Assembly: GCA_015493525.1 (NCBI GenBank)
Contig: WGCY01000031.1
Location: forward strand, 1-64,000
Length of the DNA: 64,000 nt
From: Bacteroidales bacterium
GTDB taxonomy: Bacteria; Bacteroidota; Bacteroidia; Bacteroidales; F082
Reading direction: 5' to 3'
A program made the position numbers and the translations under genes. Below the pieces are notes generated by a model, which saw only the letters and a program-made list of their open reading frames with translations, was not told the origin of the DNA and ran no database searches. Positions within the stretch are counted from its first letter, which is position 1. Each line of letters opens with the position of its first letter. This document shows positions 48,847-58,787 of the stretch, in pieces.

Positions 48847-51462
48847 TTAAACCAAAGCCCGCGCTGCTGCCAATGCCTGAGGGATTCCGGAAACATCCTT
48901 CCCACCGGCCATGGCAAATTGCGGTTGTCCGCCGCCGCCACCTTTTACATAAGGGGCAATCTTTTTTATTATCTCTCCGGCATGGTAGCGTCCTTTTTTG
49001 ACAAGTGCATCAGAAACGCCCACTGCCAGGTTAACTTTATCATTATTTTCCAAAGCCAAAACAACCACTACATTTTCGGCCATGGAACGCAACTGATGGG
49101 CCAGGTTTTTGGCTTGTGCCGGATCAACGGACACTTTTTTACCAAGAAACAAAACATCGCCTATCTCCTCAGCATCCCGCATCAGGTCAACGGCAAGTTG
49201 CTGTGCCTGCTCCTTTTTCAGCTTTTCAATTTCTTTATGGTAAGCTGTATTTTCTTCCAGAAGGTGCGCCACAGCCTGTGCCGGGTTTACCTGCACTTTG
49301 AAATGTGATTTTATATTTTTTAACAGCTCAAGTTGTTCATTGATGTAAATTTCAGCAGCATCGGCCGTAACCGCTTCAATACGACGGACACCAGCGGCGA
49401 TACCACTTTCGGAGACAATTTTAAAACAGCCTATTTGTCCGGTGGCAGGCACATGGGTACCACCACAAAGTTCCACCGAGTATTCCGGATCAAAAGTAAC
49501 CACACGTACTTTATCGCCATATTTTTCGCCAAACAGGGCCATTGCACCCATTTTTTTGGCTTCTTCAATGGGCGTATCCTGACGAATGTCAACAGAAATA
49601 TTTTCCCTTATCTTTTCGTTCACCAACCGCTCAACCTTACTGATTTCCTCCTCATTCAGCCTGGCAAAATGCGAAAAGTCGAACCGGAGCCTGTGTGCAT
49701 CCACCAGCGAGCCTTTTTGCTCCACATGCTTTCCGAGTACACGGCGCAAAGCAGCATGCATAAGGTGCGTGGCACTATGGTTATTGGCTATGAGCGTTCG
49801 TTTTTTGGCATCTACACGGGCATGGAATACCAGATCGGGAAACTGTGGCTTCTCTTTAATGATATGAATGCGCAATTCATTCTCTTTTTTCACATCCGTT
49901 ACGTGCAATGTTTCGCTGGCCGATACCAGCACCCCGGAATCACCTGTTTGCCCGCCGGATTCGGCATAAAAAGGTGTTTTGTCCAAAACCACTTCATAAA
50001 AAGTTTCCTTTTTACGGTTTACTTTACGGTAGCGGACAATACGGGACGTACACTCCAGTTGCGTATAACCCACAAATTCTGTTTCGGGGGCATCCGGCAA
50101 CAGTTCAAGCCAGTCGTCCATATTTTTCTCAGCATCTTTGCGCGAACGATTTTTCTGGCCCTCCAATCCTTTCCGGAAACCTTCCATGTCCACATCCAGC
50201 CCCTTTTCATTTGCCATGAGACGGGTCAGGTCAATGGGAAAGCCAAAAGTATCAAACAATTCAAAAGCAAAATCGCCTTCTATTACCGTTTGGCCTTTAT
50301 TACTTTCAAGGTATTGCTCAAACCGCTTCATTCCCTGCGAAAGTGTCCGCAGAAAGGCCACCTCCTCCTCTTTTATCACCATGCCCACCAGCTTCTGCTG
50401 GGCGGCAATTTCAGGAAATATCTCCTGCATTTGGTTTACCAAAACAGGCAACATCTTAAACATAAACGGCTCATCAAATCCAAGAAAAGTAAAGCCATAA
50501 CGTACGGCACGCCTGAGTATTCGCCGGATGACATAACCGGCACCGGTATTTGAAGGAAGTTGTCCATCGGCAATGGCAAAAGCCACCGCCCGAATGTGAT
50601 CGGCAATCACGCGCATGGCGATATCTTTCTCATTGTCAACGCCATATTTCTCGTGGGACAGCTTAGACAGAAAGCCTATGAGGGGCATAAAAATGTCCGT
50701 ATCGTAATTGGAATGTTTTCCCTGCAACACCATGGCAAGCCGTTCAAACCCCATGCCGGTATCAATATGTTTTTGAGGAAGCGGCTCCAGTGAGCCATTG
50801 GCAAGGCGGTTGAATTCGATAAACACAAGGTTCCAAATTTCAATAACCCGGGGATGGTCGGCATTGACCAGTTCGCGGCCCGGTTTTTCGGCTTTTTCTT
50901 TTTCGCTGCGCAGGTCAATATGGATCTCCGAGCAGGGGCCACAGGGGCCTGTTTCGCCCATTTCCCAAAAATTATCCTTTTTTGAACCCGGCAGGATATG
51001 CGCTGCTTCAATATGTTCCAGCCAGTAGTTTCGGGCCTCCTCATCCATTCCCAGGCCGTCTTTTTTATCTCCGCCGAAAACAGTTACGTAAAGGGACGAT
51101 TTGTCAATCCCGAAGACTTCTGTGAGCAGTTCCCATGCCCAGGCAATGGCCTCTTTTTTAAAATAATCGCCAAACGACCAGTTTCCCAGCATCTCAAAAA
51201 GGGTATGATGGTAAGTATCATGGCCCACTTCTTCGAGGTCGTTGTGTTTTCCCGAAACACGGAGACATTTTTGCGTATCGGCAACACGCGGGTTTTTGAC
51301 CGGGGCATTGCCGAGAAACAGGTCTTTAAACTGGTTCATCCCGGCGTTGATAAACATAAGTGTCGGGTCATTTTTTACCACAAGGGGTGCTCCCGGGACA
51401 ATGACATGTTGCCTGGAACGGAAAAATTCAAGGAAGGTATTTCGGATTTCTAATGATGTCAT
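48847..51462 (-). CDS. alaS: Alanyl-tRNA synthetase
   Basis: 871 residues from the ATG at 51462 (MTSLEIRNTFLEFF, the usual AlaS start; the frame can begin six bases earlier only with TTG). The catalytic core has VGHDTYHHTLFEM and the tRNA-recognition region follows; the editing domain carries HSATHLMHAALR and CGGTHVPATGQIG; the C-terminal DHHA1 domain ends with GGGGGQPQFAMAGG. It charges tRNA-Ala and hydrolyses mischarged Ser/Gly. Divergent from the M23 peptidase gene with overlapping promoters. Confidence 0.97.
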   Translation of the reverse strand: MTSLEIRNTFLEFFRSRQHVIVPGAPLVVKNDPTLMFINAGMNQFKDLFLGNAPVKNPRVADTQKCLRVSGKHNDLEEVGHDTYHHTLFEMLGNWSFGDYFKKEAIAWAWELLTEVFGIDKSSLYVTVFGGDKKDGLGMDEEARNYWLEHIEAAHILPGSKKDNFWEMGETGPCGPCSEIHIDLRSEKEKAEKPGRELVNADHPRVIEIWNLVFIEFNRLANGSLEPLPQKHIDTGMGFERLAMVLQGKHSNYDTDIFMPLIGFLSKLSHEKYGVDNEKDIAMRVIADHIRAVAFAIADGQLPSNTGAGYVIRRILRRAVRYGFTFLGFDEPFMFKMLPVLVNQMQEIFPEIAAQQKLVGMVIKEEEVAFLRTLSQGMKRFEQYLESNKGQTVIEGDFAFELFDTFGFPIDLTRLMANEKGLDVDMEGFRKGLEGQKNRSRKDAEKNMDDWLELLPDAPETEFVGYTQLECTSRIVRYRKVNRKKETFYEVVLDKTPFYAESGGQTGDSGVLVSASETLHVTDVKKENELRIHIIKEKPQFPDLVFHARVDAKKRTLIANNHSATHLMHAALRRVLGKHVEQKGSLVDAHRLRFDFSHFARLNEEEISKVERLVNEKIRENISVDIRQDTPIEEAKKMGAMALFGEKYGDKVRVVTFDPEYSVELCGGTHVPATGQIGCFKIVSESGIAAGVRRIEAVTADAAEIYINEQLELLKNIKSHFKVQVNPAQAVAHLLEENTAYHKEIEKLKKEQAQQLAVDLMRDAEEIGDVLFLGKKVSVDPAQAKNLAHQLRSMAENVVVVLALENNDKVNLAVGVSDALVKKGRYHAGEIIKKIAPYVKGGGGGQPQFAMAGGKDVSGIPQALAAARALV

Positions 51463-51508
51463 AAACAAGTAATTAACAATAATGTGTTACTATGTAATTT
51501 TTATAAGG

Positions 51509-51538
51509 TTGCAAATTTACGTCAATTTATTAATTTTG
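51509..51538 (+). promoter_or_regulatory. Promoter of the M23 peptidase gene
   Basis: TTG (51509-51511) and TAATTTTG (51531-51538) are 19 bases apart; the ATG at 51560 lies 22 bases downstream. This supports the ATG start over the earlier in-frame candidate at 51482, which would precede the promoter. Confidence 0.6.
51512..51519 (-). promoter_or_regulatory. -7 element of alaS, inside the divergent M23 promoter
   Basis: On the minus strand TAAATTTG matches TAnnTTTG and lies 50 bases before the alaS ATG. It falls in the spacer of the M23 promoter, so RNA polymerase cannot occupy both promoters at once. Confidence 0.45.
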
Positions 51539-51559
51539 CACCGGAAAAGGATTTTGAAA

Positions 51560-52531
51560 ATGGCCAAAAAAAAGTATTTTTTTAACGAAAAAACGCTTTC
51601 TTACGATGAGATAAAACTCTCGCCGGGGCAGAAATTGTTTCGTTTTTTCCTCTTTCTCTTCTCGGCCATTGCCCTTACTGCCGTATTTGTTTTCATTTTG
51701 TTCAATTACTTTGATTCGCCAAAAGAGCTCATGCAAAAGCGTGAAATTGCCGAATACAAACTACAATACCACATTATGAACGACAGGCTCAACAAGATGC
51801 AAAAGCTGATGAATGAGCTGGAATACCGCGACGACAATATCTACCGTGTTATTTTCGATGCAGAACCTGTCCCTAAGTCCATACGGGAAGCAGGAATTGG
51901 CGGGGTAAACAGATATGCCGGACTGGAAGGTTACAACGAGTCAAAACTGTTGATTGAAACGGCCAAAAAACTGGATAAGCTGACCAGTGAGATTTATGTG
52001 CAATCGAAATCCTTTGACAAGGTATTTGCCATGGCGCGCAACAAGGAGAAGATGCTGGCAAGTATCCCGGCCATCCAGCCTATACGAAATATTGACATGC
52101 GCCGTATTTCCTCCTATTTTGGCTACCGTATTGATCCGATTTATAAAGTCAAAAAGTTTCACGAAGGAATTGATTTCTCCGCGCCTACCGGCACTCCGGT
52201 ACACGTTACCGGCGATGGAAAGGTAGTACGGGTCATTCGTTCCAACCGGGGCTACGGAAATGAAATTCTTGTAGATAACGGCTTTGGCTACATGACCCGG
52301 TATGCCCATCTTAGTGCTTTTAAAGTGAAAAAAGGGCAACTTGTAAAACGTGGACAAGTCATTGGCCTTGTGGGAAATACCGGAAAATCAACGGCTTCCC
52401 ACCTGCATTACGAAGTCATCAAAAACCATCATCCCATTAACCCCATTGACTTCTTCTTTAACGATTTGACACCGGCCGAATATTCAAAAATGGTGGAGCT
52501 TTCCAAACTTCCCACCCAATCAATGGATTGA
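51560..52531 (+). CDS. M23 family metallopeptidase (LytM-like), membrane anchored
   Basis: 323 residues: a cytoplasmic tail, one membrane helix (about 28-50), a coiled region (LQYHIMNDRLNKMQKLMNEL), then a LytM/M23 domain with FHEGIDFSAPTG (zinc ligands H and D) and HLHYEV. Such enzymes cut cross-links or glycine/alanine bridges in peptidoglycan, or act as regulators of amidases. The order alaS / M23 peptidase / merR is common in Bacteroidota. The merR gene follows after 7 bases. Confidence 0.93.
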   Translation: MAKKKYFFNEKTLSYDEIKLSPGQKLFRFFLFLFSAIALTAVFVFILFNYFDSPKELMQKREIAEYKLQYHIMNDRLNKMQKLMNELEYRDDNIYRVIFDAEPVPKSIREAGIGGVNRYAGLEGYNESKLLIETAKKLDKLTSEIYVQSKSFDKVFAMARNKEKMLASIPAIQPIRNIDMRRISSYFGYRIDPIYKVKKFHEGIDFSAPTGTPVHVTGDGKVVRVIRSNRGYGNEILVDNGFGYMTRYAHLSAFKVKKGQLVKRGQVIGLVGNTGKSTASHLHYEVIKNHHPINPIDFFFNDLTPAEYSKMVELSKLPTQSMD

Positions 52532-52538
52532 CAACCTC

Positions 52539-52874
52539 ATGGCACAGAAAATATTTTTTCGTATTGGTGAAGTGGCAAAAAAGTTTAATGTCCAAACTTC
52601 CCTGATTCGCTACTGGGAAAAGGAATTTTCATTTATCCATCCGAAAAAAAGCGACAAAGGCACCCGTCTCTTCACCCAAAAAGACATGGACAACTTTGAA
52701 ATAGTCTATCACCTGATTAAAGAAAAAGGAATGACCATTCAGGGAACACGCGAATATTTCAAGAAACATTACGACAAGGATTCGCTTGATAAGCTTGAGG
52801 TCATAAATACATTAAAACGGACCAGAAATCTTCTGGAAGAAGTCAGGAACGTGCTTGACAACAACCTGAAATAG
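52539..52874 (+). CDS. MerR family transcriptional regulator
   Basis: 111 residues: a MerR helix-turn-helix (FRIGEVAKKFNVQTSLIRYWEKEF) in the first 30 residues, a wing (KGTRLFTQKDMDNFEIV), then a short dimerisation helix. There are no effector-binding cysteines, so it belongs to the short ligand-free MerR type. It probably shares a transcript with the M23 peptidase. Its target is unknown. Confidence 0.9.
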   Translation: MAQKIFFRIGEVAKKFNVQTSLIRYWEKEFSFIHPKKSDKGTRLFTQKDMDNFEIVYHLIKEKGMTIQGTREYFKKHYDKDSLDKLEVINTLKRTRNLLEEVRNVLDNNLK

Positions 52875-52900
52875 CTTGCCGGAAAGCCGGGACGAAAGGC

Positions 52901-53866
52901 TTAAAAATATTTTCCTTTTGTAAGATAGCCACGCACATAATCTTCCACACCGGCTTCCAGCGATGTAAAAGGCTTGTCGTATCCGGCAGCACGCAGTTTT
53001 TTCATATTGGCTTCCGTAAAGTACTGATACTTATCACGAATATCTTCCGGGGTATCAATAAATTCTATGACAGGACCTTTGTCCATGGCAGCAAAAACAG
53101 CTTTGGCCAAATCAAGAAACGTGCGGGCTTTCCCCGTACCAAGATTATACAACCCCGACTTCGGGCGATGGTGCATCAAAAACAAGATAACATCGGCCAG
53201 GTCCTTCACATATACAAAATCTCGTAGCTGCTCACCATCCTTAAAATCAGGACGATGGGAACGAAAAAGACGCACTTTGCCACTTTCCTGAATCTGATGA
53301 AATGCATGTAAAATAACAGAAGCCATTCTCCCTTTGTGGTACTCGTTGGGGCCATAAACATTGAAAAATTTCAATCCCGCCCAGAATGGCGGTTGCTTTT
53401 CCTGTTTCAGCATCCACTTGTCGAAATCATTTTTTGAGTTTCCGTAAGCATTCAGCGGTTTCAGTTTTTCCACTATCCCGTGGTTGTCATCATAACCAAA
53501 TTCTCCCGCCCCGTATGTGGCTGCCGAAGAAGCGTAAATCAGGGGGATTTTGTGCTCTGCGCATCGCAGCCAGACCTGTTTGCTGTATTCCAGGTTCAGC
53601 CGGTTGAAAATATTCACATCAAATTCCGTTGTGTCGGTACGTGCCCCCAAATGGATAACCTGTTCAACTTCACCGGCATGTTCATCAAACCATTGGAAAA
53701 AATCATCCCGGTCTGTTTTCGCAAGGTATTTTTTGCCTTTCACATTATTTTCTTTGGCTTTGCGCGAAAAGTCATCCACAATGACTACCTCATTAAACCC
53801 CTCCAGGTTTAACCTTTGCAAGACAACACTGCCAATAAAACCTGCCGTTCCGGTAAGTACAATCAT
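52901..53866 (-). CDS. hldD: ADP-L-glycero-D-manno-heptose 6-epimerase
   Basis: 321 residues of the short-chain dehydrogenase epimerase family. The NAD motif GTAGFIGSVVLQRL starts at residue 6, YASSAATYG holds the serine, and the catalytic tyrosine/lysine pair is AYGNSKNDFD. FFNVYGPNEYHKGRMASV is specific for HldD. It makes the heptose precursor of the lipopolysaccharide inner core. Confidence 0.93.
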   Translation of the reverse strand: MIVLTGTAGFIGSVVLQRLNLEGFNEVVIVDDFSRKAKENNVKGKKYLAKTDRDDFFQWFDEHAGEVEQVIHLGARTDTTEFDVNIFNRLNLEYSKQVWLRCAEHKIPLIYASSAATYGAGEFGYDDNHGIVEKLKPLNAYGNSKNDFDKWMLKQEKQPPFWAGLKFFNVYGPNEYHKGRMASVILHAFHQIQESGKVRLFRSHRPDFKDGEQLRDFVYVKDLADVILFLMHHRPKSGLYNLGTGKARTFLDLAKAVFAAMDKGPVIEFIDTPEDIRDKYQYFTEANMKKLRAAGYDKPFTSLEAGVEDYVRGYLTKGKYF

Positions 53867-53880
53867 ATTTTGTTTTTTCG

Positions 53881-53888
53881 CAAAATTA
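53881..53888 (-). promoter_or_regulatory. -7 element of hldD
   Basis: On the minus strand TAATTTTG matches TAnnTTTG, 14 bases before the hldD ATG at 53866. Confidence 0.4.
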
Positions 53889-53943
53889 ATAGAATTTGTT
53901 AATAACCCGCTCCCGGAATTCCCACGGTTAGGCCAATAAAATT

Positions 53944-53951
53944 TATTTTTG
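53944..53951 (+). promoter_or_regulatory. -7 element of the UvrD/PcrA helicase gene
   Basis: TATTTTTG matches TAnnTTTG and lies 12 bases before the ATG at 53964, giving an almost leaderless transcript. Confidence 0.4.
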
Positions 53952-53963
53952 CAAAACAGTTAA

Positions 53964-56258
53964 ATGAACCAAACAGTGAAAGATTTTTTAAAGGATTTGA
54001 ACAGAGAGCAATACGATGCTGTCGTCAACGCCGAAGGCCCTTCCATGATTATTGCCGGGGCAGGTTCGGGAAAAACAAGGGTACTCACCTACCGGATTGC
54101 CTACCTGCTGGAAAAAGGCGTTGACCCTTTTCATGTGCTGGCACTGACTTTTACGAACAAAGCAGCCCGTGAAATGAAAGAGCGTGTCATCCAGTTGATT
54201 GGAGATGGAGAAGCACGCAATGTGTGGATGGGTACTTTCCATGCTGTCTTTGCAAAAATCCTCCGTATCGAAAGCCAGCATCTCGGCTATACCCCGCACT
54301 TCAGTATTTACGACACGGACGACAGCAAAAAGCTCATCCGCAACATCATCAAAGAGATGAACCTGGACCCGAAAATTTATGTGCCCAATTATGTGAGGAA
54401 CCGGATATCCATGGCCAAATCCCATATTATCAGCCCGGAGGATTATGCAGCCAATTCTGAAATTACAGAAGCAGATGAAAACGGGAACAAACCACTTATA
54501 AAAGACATTTACAAAAGTTACAATGCGCGGTTGAAACGGTCGGATGCCATGGACTTTGATGACCTGCTTTTCAACACCTATGTCCTTTTCCACACTTTCG
54601 CCGAAGTGTTGTACAAGTACCAACAGAAGTTTCGGTATATCCTGGTGGATGAGTACCAGGACACTAACCAGGCGCAATATTTAATTGTGAAGAAACTGGC
54701 TGCCAATACCGAAAATATCTGTGTGGTAGGGGACGATGCACAGAGCATCTACGCTTTTCGGGGGGCCAATATCCAAAACATTTTGAATTTCAAAAAAGAC
54801 TATCCCGACTACAAACTTTTTAAACTGGAACAGAACTACCGCTCTACAAAAATGATTGTCAATGCGGCCAACAAAGTCATTACTTTCAACAAAGATCAGA
54901 TAAAAAAAACGGTCTGGACAGACAATGACGAAGGGGAAAAGATAGGATTTATCAAAGCCACAAACGACAACGAAGAGGGAAAACTTGTGGCCGATGCCAT
55001 TTTTGCCGCAAAAATGAACCAGCAACGCCCCAACAGCGATTTCGCCATTCTCTACCGTACCAATGCGCAATCGCGTTCTATGGAAGAATCCCTGCGAAGG
55101 CTCAATATCCCCTACCGTATCTATGGCGGGCAATCGTTCTACAACCGAAAGGAAGTCAAAGATTTACTGGCTTATTTCCGGCTTGTCATCAACACCAAGG
55201 ATGAAGAAGCGTTGCAGCGGTGTATCAATACGCCCTCACGGGGCATCGGGAAGACAAGTATGCATCACATTATTGTAACAGCTGAAGCAAATGATGTGAG
55301 CATGTGGGAGGTAATCAATGCCCCGCAACAATATGGCCTGAAAGTTAACGCGGGCATCCTGAACAAGTTGTCTGCTTTTGCCACCATGATCAAAAGCTTC
55401 GCCGTTGAAATGAAGAAAAAGGAAGCTTACGAAGTTGCCAGCCTGATAGCCGAAGGATCGGGCCTTATGCGTATGTTTCGTGAAGAAGATACACCGGAAA
55501 GTATTAGCCGGGTGGAAAATATGGAAGAGTTGCTCAACAGTGTAAAAGAGTTTAGCGAACGGGGGGCAGAAGCCAATGAAGGCGACCTCGAATCACAGGG
55601 AAGCCTGGAAGAATTTATGCAGGAAGTGGCGTTGTTTACCGATGCAGACAAAGAGGATGAGGACAACGACAAAGTTTCGCTTATGACCATCCACGCTGCC
55701 AAAGGGCTGGAATTTCCCTATGTCTTCATTGTGGGGTTGGAAGAAAACCTCTTCCCATCCATACAATCCATCAACACCCGGACTGACCTTGAAGAAGAAC
55801 GCAGGCTGTTTTATGTGGCCATCACCCGGGCAAAAAAGAAAGTTACACTTTCGTATGCCGAAAGTCGCTACCGCTGGGGGCAATTTTCTTTTTCCGAGCC
55901 CAGCCGTTTTCTCGATGAGATAGATGAAGCATTGCTGGACATTCCCAGGAAAAATGCCTTAAAAACTGCCCCGGACAATTATGAAAAACACGCAAATAAC
56001 CAATACCTGCCCCCTTCCGGGAAACGCAAGCTGAAACCCATCCATTCTTCCACATCCCATGCTGAAACTACTCATTTTCAACCGGATGACACAACCGGAT
56101 TGGTAATAGGAATGGAAGTTGAACATCCCAAATTCGGCAAAGGAAAAGTTGTTACCATCGAAGGTGCAGGGCCAAACAAAAAAGCCACGGTATTTTTTAA
56201 CGGTATCGGAAGCAAAAGCCTGTTGCTGCGTTTTGCCAAACTGAAGATTTTAAAATAG
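53964..56258 (+). CDS. UvrD/PcrA superfamily 1 DNA helicase
   Basis: 764 residues, normal for this family. Motif Q (LNREQYDAV), Walker A (AGAGSGKTRVL, about 31-41), Walker B with VDEYQDTNQAQ, motif III GDDAQSIYAFRGA, and the late motifs TIHAAKGLEFPYVF and YVAITRAKKKVTLSYA are all present. The last ~50 residues form the C-terminal Tudor-like domain (GMEVEHPKFGKGKVV). It is a 3'-5' helicase used in nucleotide-excision and mismatch repair and in replication restart. Confidence 0.95.
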   Translation: MNQTVKDFLKDLNREQYDAVVNAEGPSMIIAGAGSGKTRVLTYRIAYLLEKGVDPFHVLALTFTNKAAREMKERVIQLIGDGEARNVWMGTFHAVFAKILRIESQHLGYTPHFSIYDTDDSKKLIRNIIKEMNLDPKIYVPNYVRNRISMAKSHIISPEDYAANSEITEADENGNKPLIKDIYKSYNARLKRSDAMDFDDLLFNTYVLFHTFAEVLYKYQQKFRYILVDEYQDTNQAQYLIVKKLAANTENICVVGDDAQSIYAFRGANIQNILNFKKDYPDYKLFKLEQNYRSTKMIVNAANKVITFNKDQIKKTVWTDNDEGEKIGFIKATNDNEEGKLVADAIFAAKMNQQRPNSDFAILYRTNAQSRSMEESLRRLNIPYRIYGGQSFYNRKEVKDLLAYFRLVINTKDEEALQRCINTPSRGIGKTSMHHIIVTAEANDVSMWEVINAPQQYGLKVNAGILNKLSAFATMIKSFAVEMKKKEAYEVASLIAEGSGLMRMFREEDTPESISRVENMEELLNSVKEFSERGAEANEGDLESQGSLEEFMQEVALFTDADKEDEDNDKVSLMTIHAAKGLEFPYVFIVGLEENLFPSIQSINTRTDLEEERRLFYVAITRAKKKVTLSYAESRYRWGQFSFSEPSRFLDEIDEALLDIPRKNALKTAPDNYEKHANNQYLPPSGKRKLKPIHSSTSHAETTHFQPDDTTGLVIGMEVEHPKFGKGKVVTIEGAGPNKKATVFFNGIGSKSLLLRFAKLKILK

Positions 56259-56353
56259 ATTCGTTTTTTTTCATTTCTTCAGTTATTCAAAACGGTAACT
56301 CTTTCCGGCAAAACAACCATTATTTTTCTAATTTAGCGGTACAAACAGACAGC

Positions 56354-58615
56354 ATGAAAAAATTCCTGTTTTTTCTTTCCGGTTTATTGTTTATGGCCGC
56401 ACACCTGTTTTCGCAAAACCTTCCACAGGTACGCACCGGACGGGGCGAAACCGAAAACCTGCAATACCCGTGGGCCGGCGGGATGAACAGTATCCAGTTT
56501 GGTTCCATCGACATCAACCGGGATGGGATAAAAGATTTGGTGGCTTTTGACCGGCAGGGCGACCGGATTATGTGCTTTATCAATAAAGGTGTTGCCAATA
56601 CCATTGATTATGATTTGCAACAGCAGTACGTGAAAGATTTCCCGAGACTTTACCATTGGGCGATTTTCGCGGATTACAACGGCGATGGAAAAACCGACAT
56701 TTTTACCTATTCGCCCGGCTGGGCAGGGATTATTGTTTACAAAAATACCTCCACTGACCATTTGCGTTTCGAACGGGTGGCCTATCCGTACCTGGAATCG
56801 AAGGTCGAATCGGGAAAAGTCAACCTCTTCGTTACCTATGCCGATTATCCGGGTATCGTGGATATCGATGGCGATGGCGACCTTGACATCCTCTCCTTTT
56901 GGGGCCTCGGCTCTTTTGTCGAAATGAACAAAAACAGGTCGATGGAAGATTACGGCATCCCGGATTCGCTGGATTATGTGAAAACAGAATACTGCTGGGG
57001 GCATTTTGCCGAGAGCGATGAGTCAAATGCCTTGTTCCTCGACACTTGTGTAAATGGAGCTAACCGTACCGACACGCTTGCACCGTGGCTGGAAAAATCC
57101 GGTCAGGCCAAACGGCATACCGGTTCCACTTTTTGTATGCTCGATTTGAACGGAGATGGGGTACTGGATTTGTTACTGGGCGATGTGGATTATCCGGGTT
57201 TGTTTGCACTTGTGAATGGCGGTACCAAAGACAAGGCCGTCATTATTTCTTACGACACCCTTTTCCCCGATTATGGCGAGGCTATTCGTCTGTTTTCCAT
57301 GCCGGCGGCATCTTATATCGATGTGAACAATGATGGGCTGAAAGATTTGCTGGTTTCGCCGTTCGATCCGGGATTGTATGTTTCGCAAAACAAACATTCG
57401 GTGTGGCTGTTTTTGAACTCCGGAAAGAATGACAAACCGCATTTTAACCTCGTTACCAGAAATTTCCTTCAGGACCAGATGATTGATGCCGGTTCCGGTG
57501 CTTACCCTGTTTTTTATGATTGGAATCATGATGGGAAGATGGATCTATTCCTCGGCAATTATGGCACCTACCAACGTTCCTATTACGACCATTACATTTT
57601 GCACTCTGTATATTATTCGCAAATTGTGTGGTATAAAAATATCGGCACAACACAGCAGCCGGTATTTCAACCCCAATCACTGGATTTTGGAAACCTGCTG
57701 AGCCATCATCTCGTTGGCTTGTACCCTGCTTTTGCCGATTTGGATGGTGATGGCCACACTGATTTACTGGTGGGAAACAGCAAAGGAAACCTACTCCTTA
57801 TGCACAACAAGGGAAACGGCAGTTTTGAAATGGCGGATAGTAATTACTTGAGAGTTAAGATAAAAGCATTTAGTGCACCTGATTTTTTCGACCTTGACAA
57901 AGATGGCCTTCCGGATTTGATTATCGGGCAAAAAGCCGGCAACCTCACTTATTACCACAATGATGGAACGGTACAACACCCACATTTCACCTGGGTTACG
58001 GACAGCCTGGGGAAAGTGAATGTTACCGATTACAACCTGAGCTACGATGGCTACAGCACACCCTGTTTTTTCAGGGATGCCAACGGCTACACGCGGCTTG
58101 TGGTGGGATCGGAACAGGGAAAAATCTTTTACTATTCCCATATCGATGGTAACCTTACCGGGAAATTTACTGAGTCGGACAGCCTGGGAATTTTGCTGGA
58201 CACAACGGATGTTTCGTTTGACCGTGGTATCCGGACGGCAGCGGCTGTGGCCGATATCACTGGTGATGGAAAGCCGGAAATGGTTGCCGGGAATTTTAGT
58301 GGCGGAGTGGAATTTTTCCATGCTGTTCCGGGTGCGGTAACCGGATTATCGCAACCGCGGGAAACTATTTTTAAACGCCTCCTGCTCATGCCCAATCCGG
58401 TACGGGATGTTGTCCGGTTTCTGTTACCGGAAAAGGAGACGGAGATTCATCTGACAGTTTACGATGTTGATGGGCGAAAAGTATATGCACAACAAATCGT
58501 TCCTGCCCACAACTTGTGTGTGCTGCCGGTACAAAACCTGAAAAACGGGCTTTATTTTCTGGTGGCAAAAGGGACAAAAAATAATTATTCGGGTCGGTTT
58601 GTGGTTATGAAATAA
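56354..58615 (+). CDS. FG-GAP/VCBS repeat protein with type IX secretion C-terminal domain
   Basis: 753 residues. The signal peptide ends HLFSQ. Nine or so calcium-binding DxDxDG loops define an integrin-like propeller, for example DINRDGIKDL, DYNGDGKTDI, DIDGDGDLDI, DLNGDGVLDL and DLDGDGHTDL. The last ~80 residues form a type A T9SS sorting domain (PNPVRDVVRF, VYDVDGRKVY, LKNGLYFLV), so the protein is carried across the outer membrane and attached to the surface. A role in adhesion or ligand binding is likely, without catalytic motifs visible. Confidence 0.88.
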   Translation: MKKFLFFLSGLLFMAAHLFSQNLPQVRTGRGETENLQYPWAGGMNSIQFGSIDINRDGIKDLVAFDRQGDRIMCFINKGVANTIDYDLQQQYVKDFPRLYHWAIFADYNGDGKTDIFTYSPGWAGIIVYKNTSTDHLRFERVAYPYLESKVESGKVNLFVTYADYPGIVDIDGDGDLDILSFWGLGSFVEMNKNRSMEDYGIPDSLDYVKTEYCWGHFAESDESNALFLDTCVNGANRTDTLAPWLEKSGQAKRHTGSTFCMLDLNGDGVLDLLLGDVDYPGLFALVNGGTKDKAVIISYDTLFPDYGEAIRLFSMPAASYIDVNNDGLKDLLVSPFDPGLYVSQNKHSVWLFLNSGKNDKPHFNLVTRNFLQDQMIDAGSGAYPVFYDWNHDGKMDLFLGNYGTYQRSYYDHYILHSVYYSQIVWYKNIGTTQQPVFQPQSLDFGNLLSHHLVGLYPAFADLDGDGHTDLLVGNSKGNLLLMHNKGNGSFEMADSNYLRVKIKAFSAPDFFDLDKDGLPDLIIGQKAGNLTYYHNDGTVQHPHFTWVTDSLGKVNVTDYNLSYDGYSTPCFFRDANGYTRLVVGSEQGKIFYYSHIDGNLTGKFTESDSLGILLDTTDVSFDRGIRTAAAVADITGDGKPEMVAGNFSGGVEFFHAVPGAVTGLSQPRETIFKRLLLMPNPVRDVVRFLLPEKETEIHLTVYDVDGRKVYAQQIVPAHNLCVLPVQNLKNGLYFLVAKGTKNNYSGRFVVMK

Positions 58616-58637
58616 TTTCCGGTGTGGACACCGGAAA
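58616..58637 (+). terminator. Hairpin after the T9SS protein gene
   Basis: TTTCCGGT (58616-58623) and ACCGGAAA (58630-58637) form an 8-bp stem with a 6-base loop, starting at the base after the stop codon. There is no T run downstream, so its strength as a terminator is uncertain. Confidence 0.5.
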
Positions 58638-58787
58638 CGGATGGGTACAAGTGGATTGGGGCACAAACGGAGGCCTGCACCATCTTTTATTTGGAGTTGA
58701 TATAAAATCACGATAAATAAGCCGATAATACGGACAAATTGTTATACTTGCATCTTTAAAATATCCCTAAAAAGAAAAAACAATACA

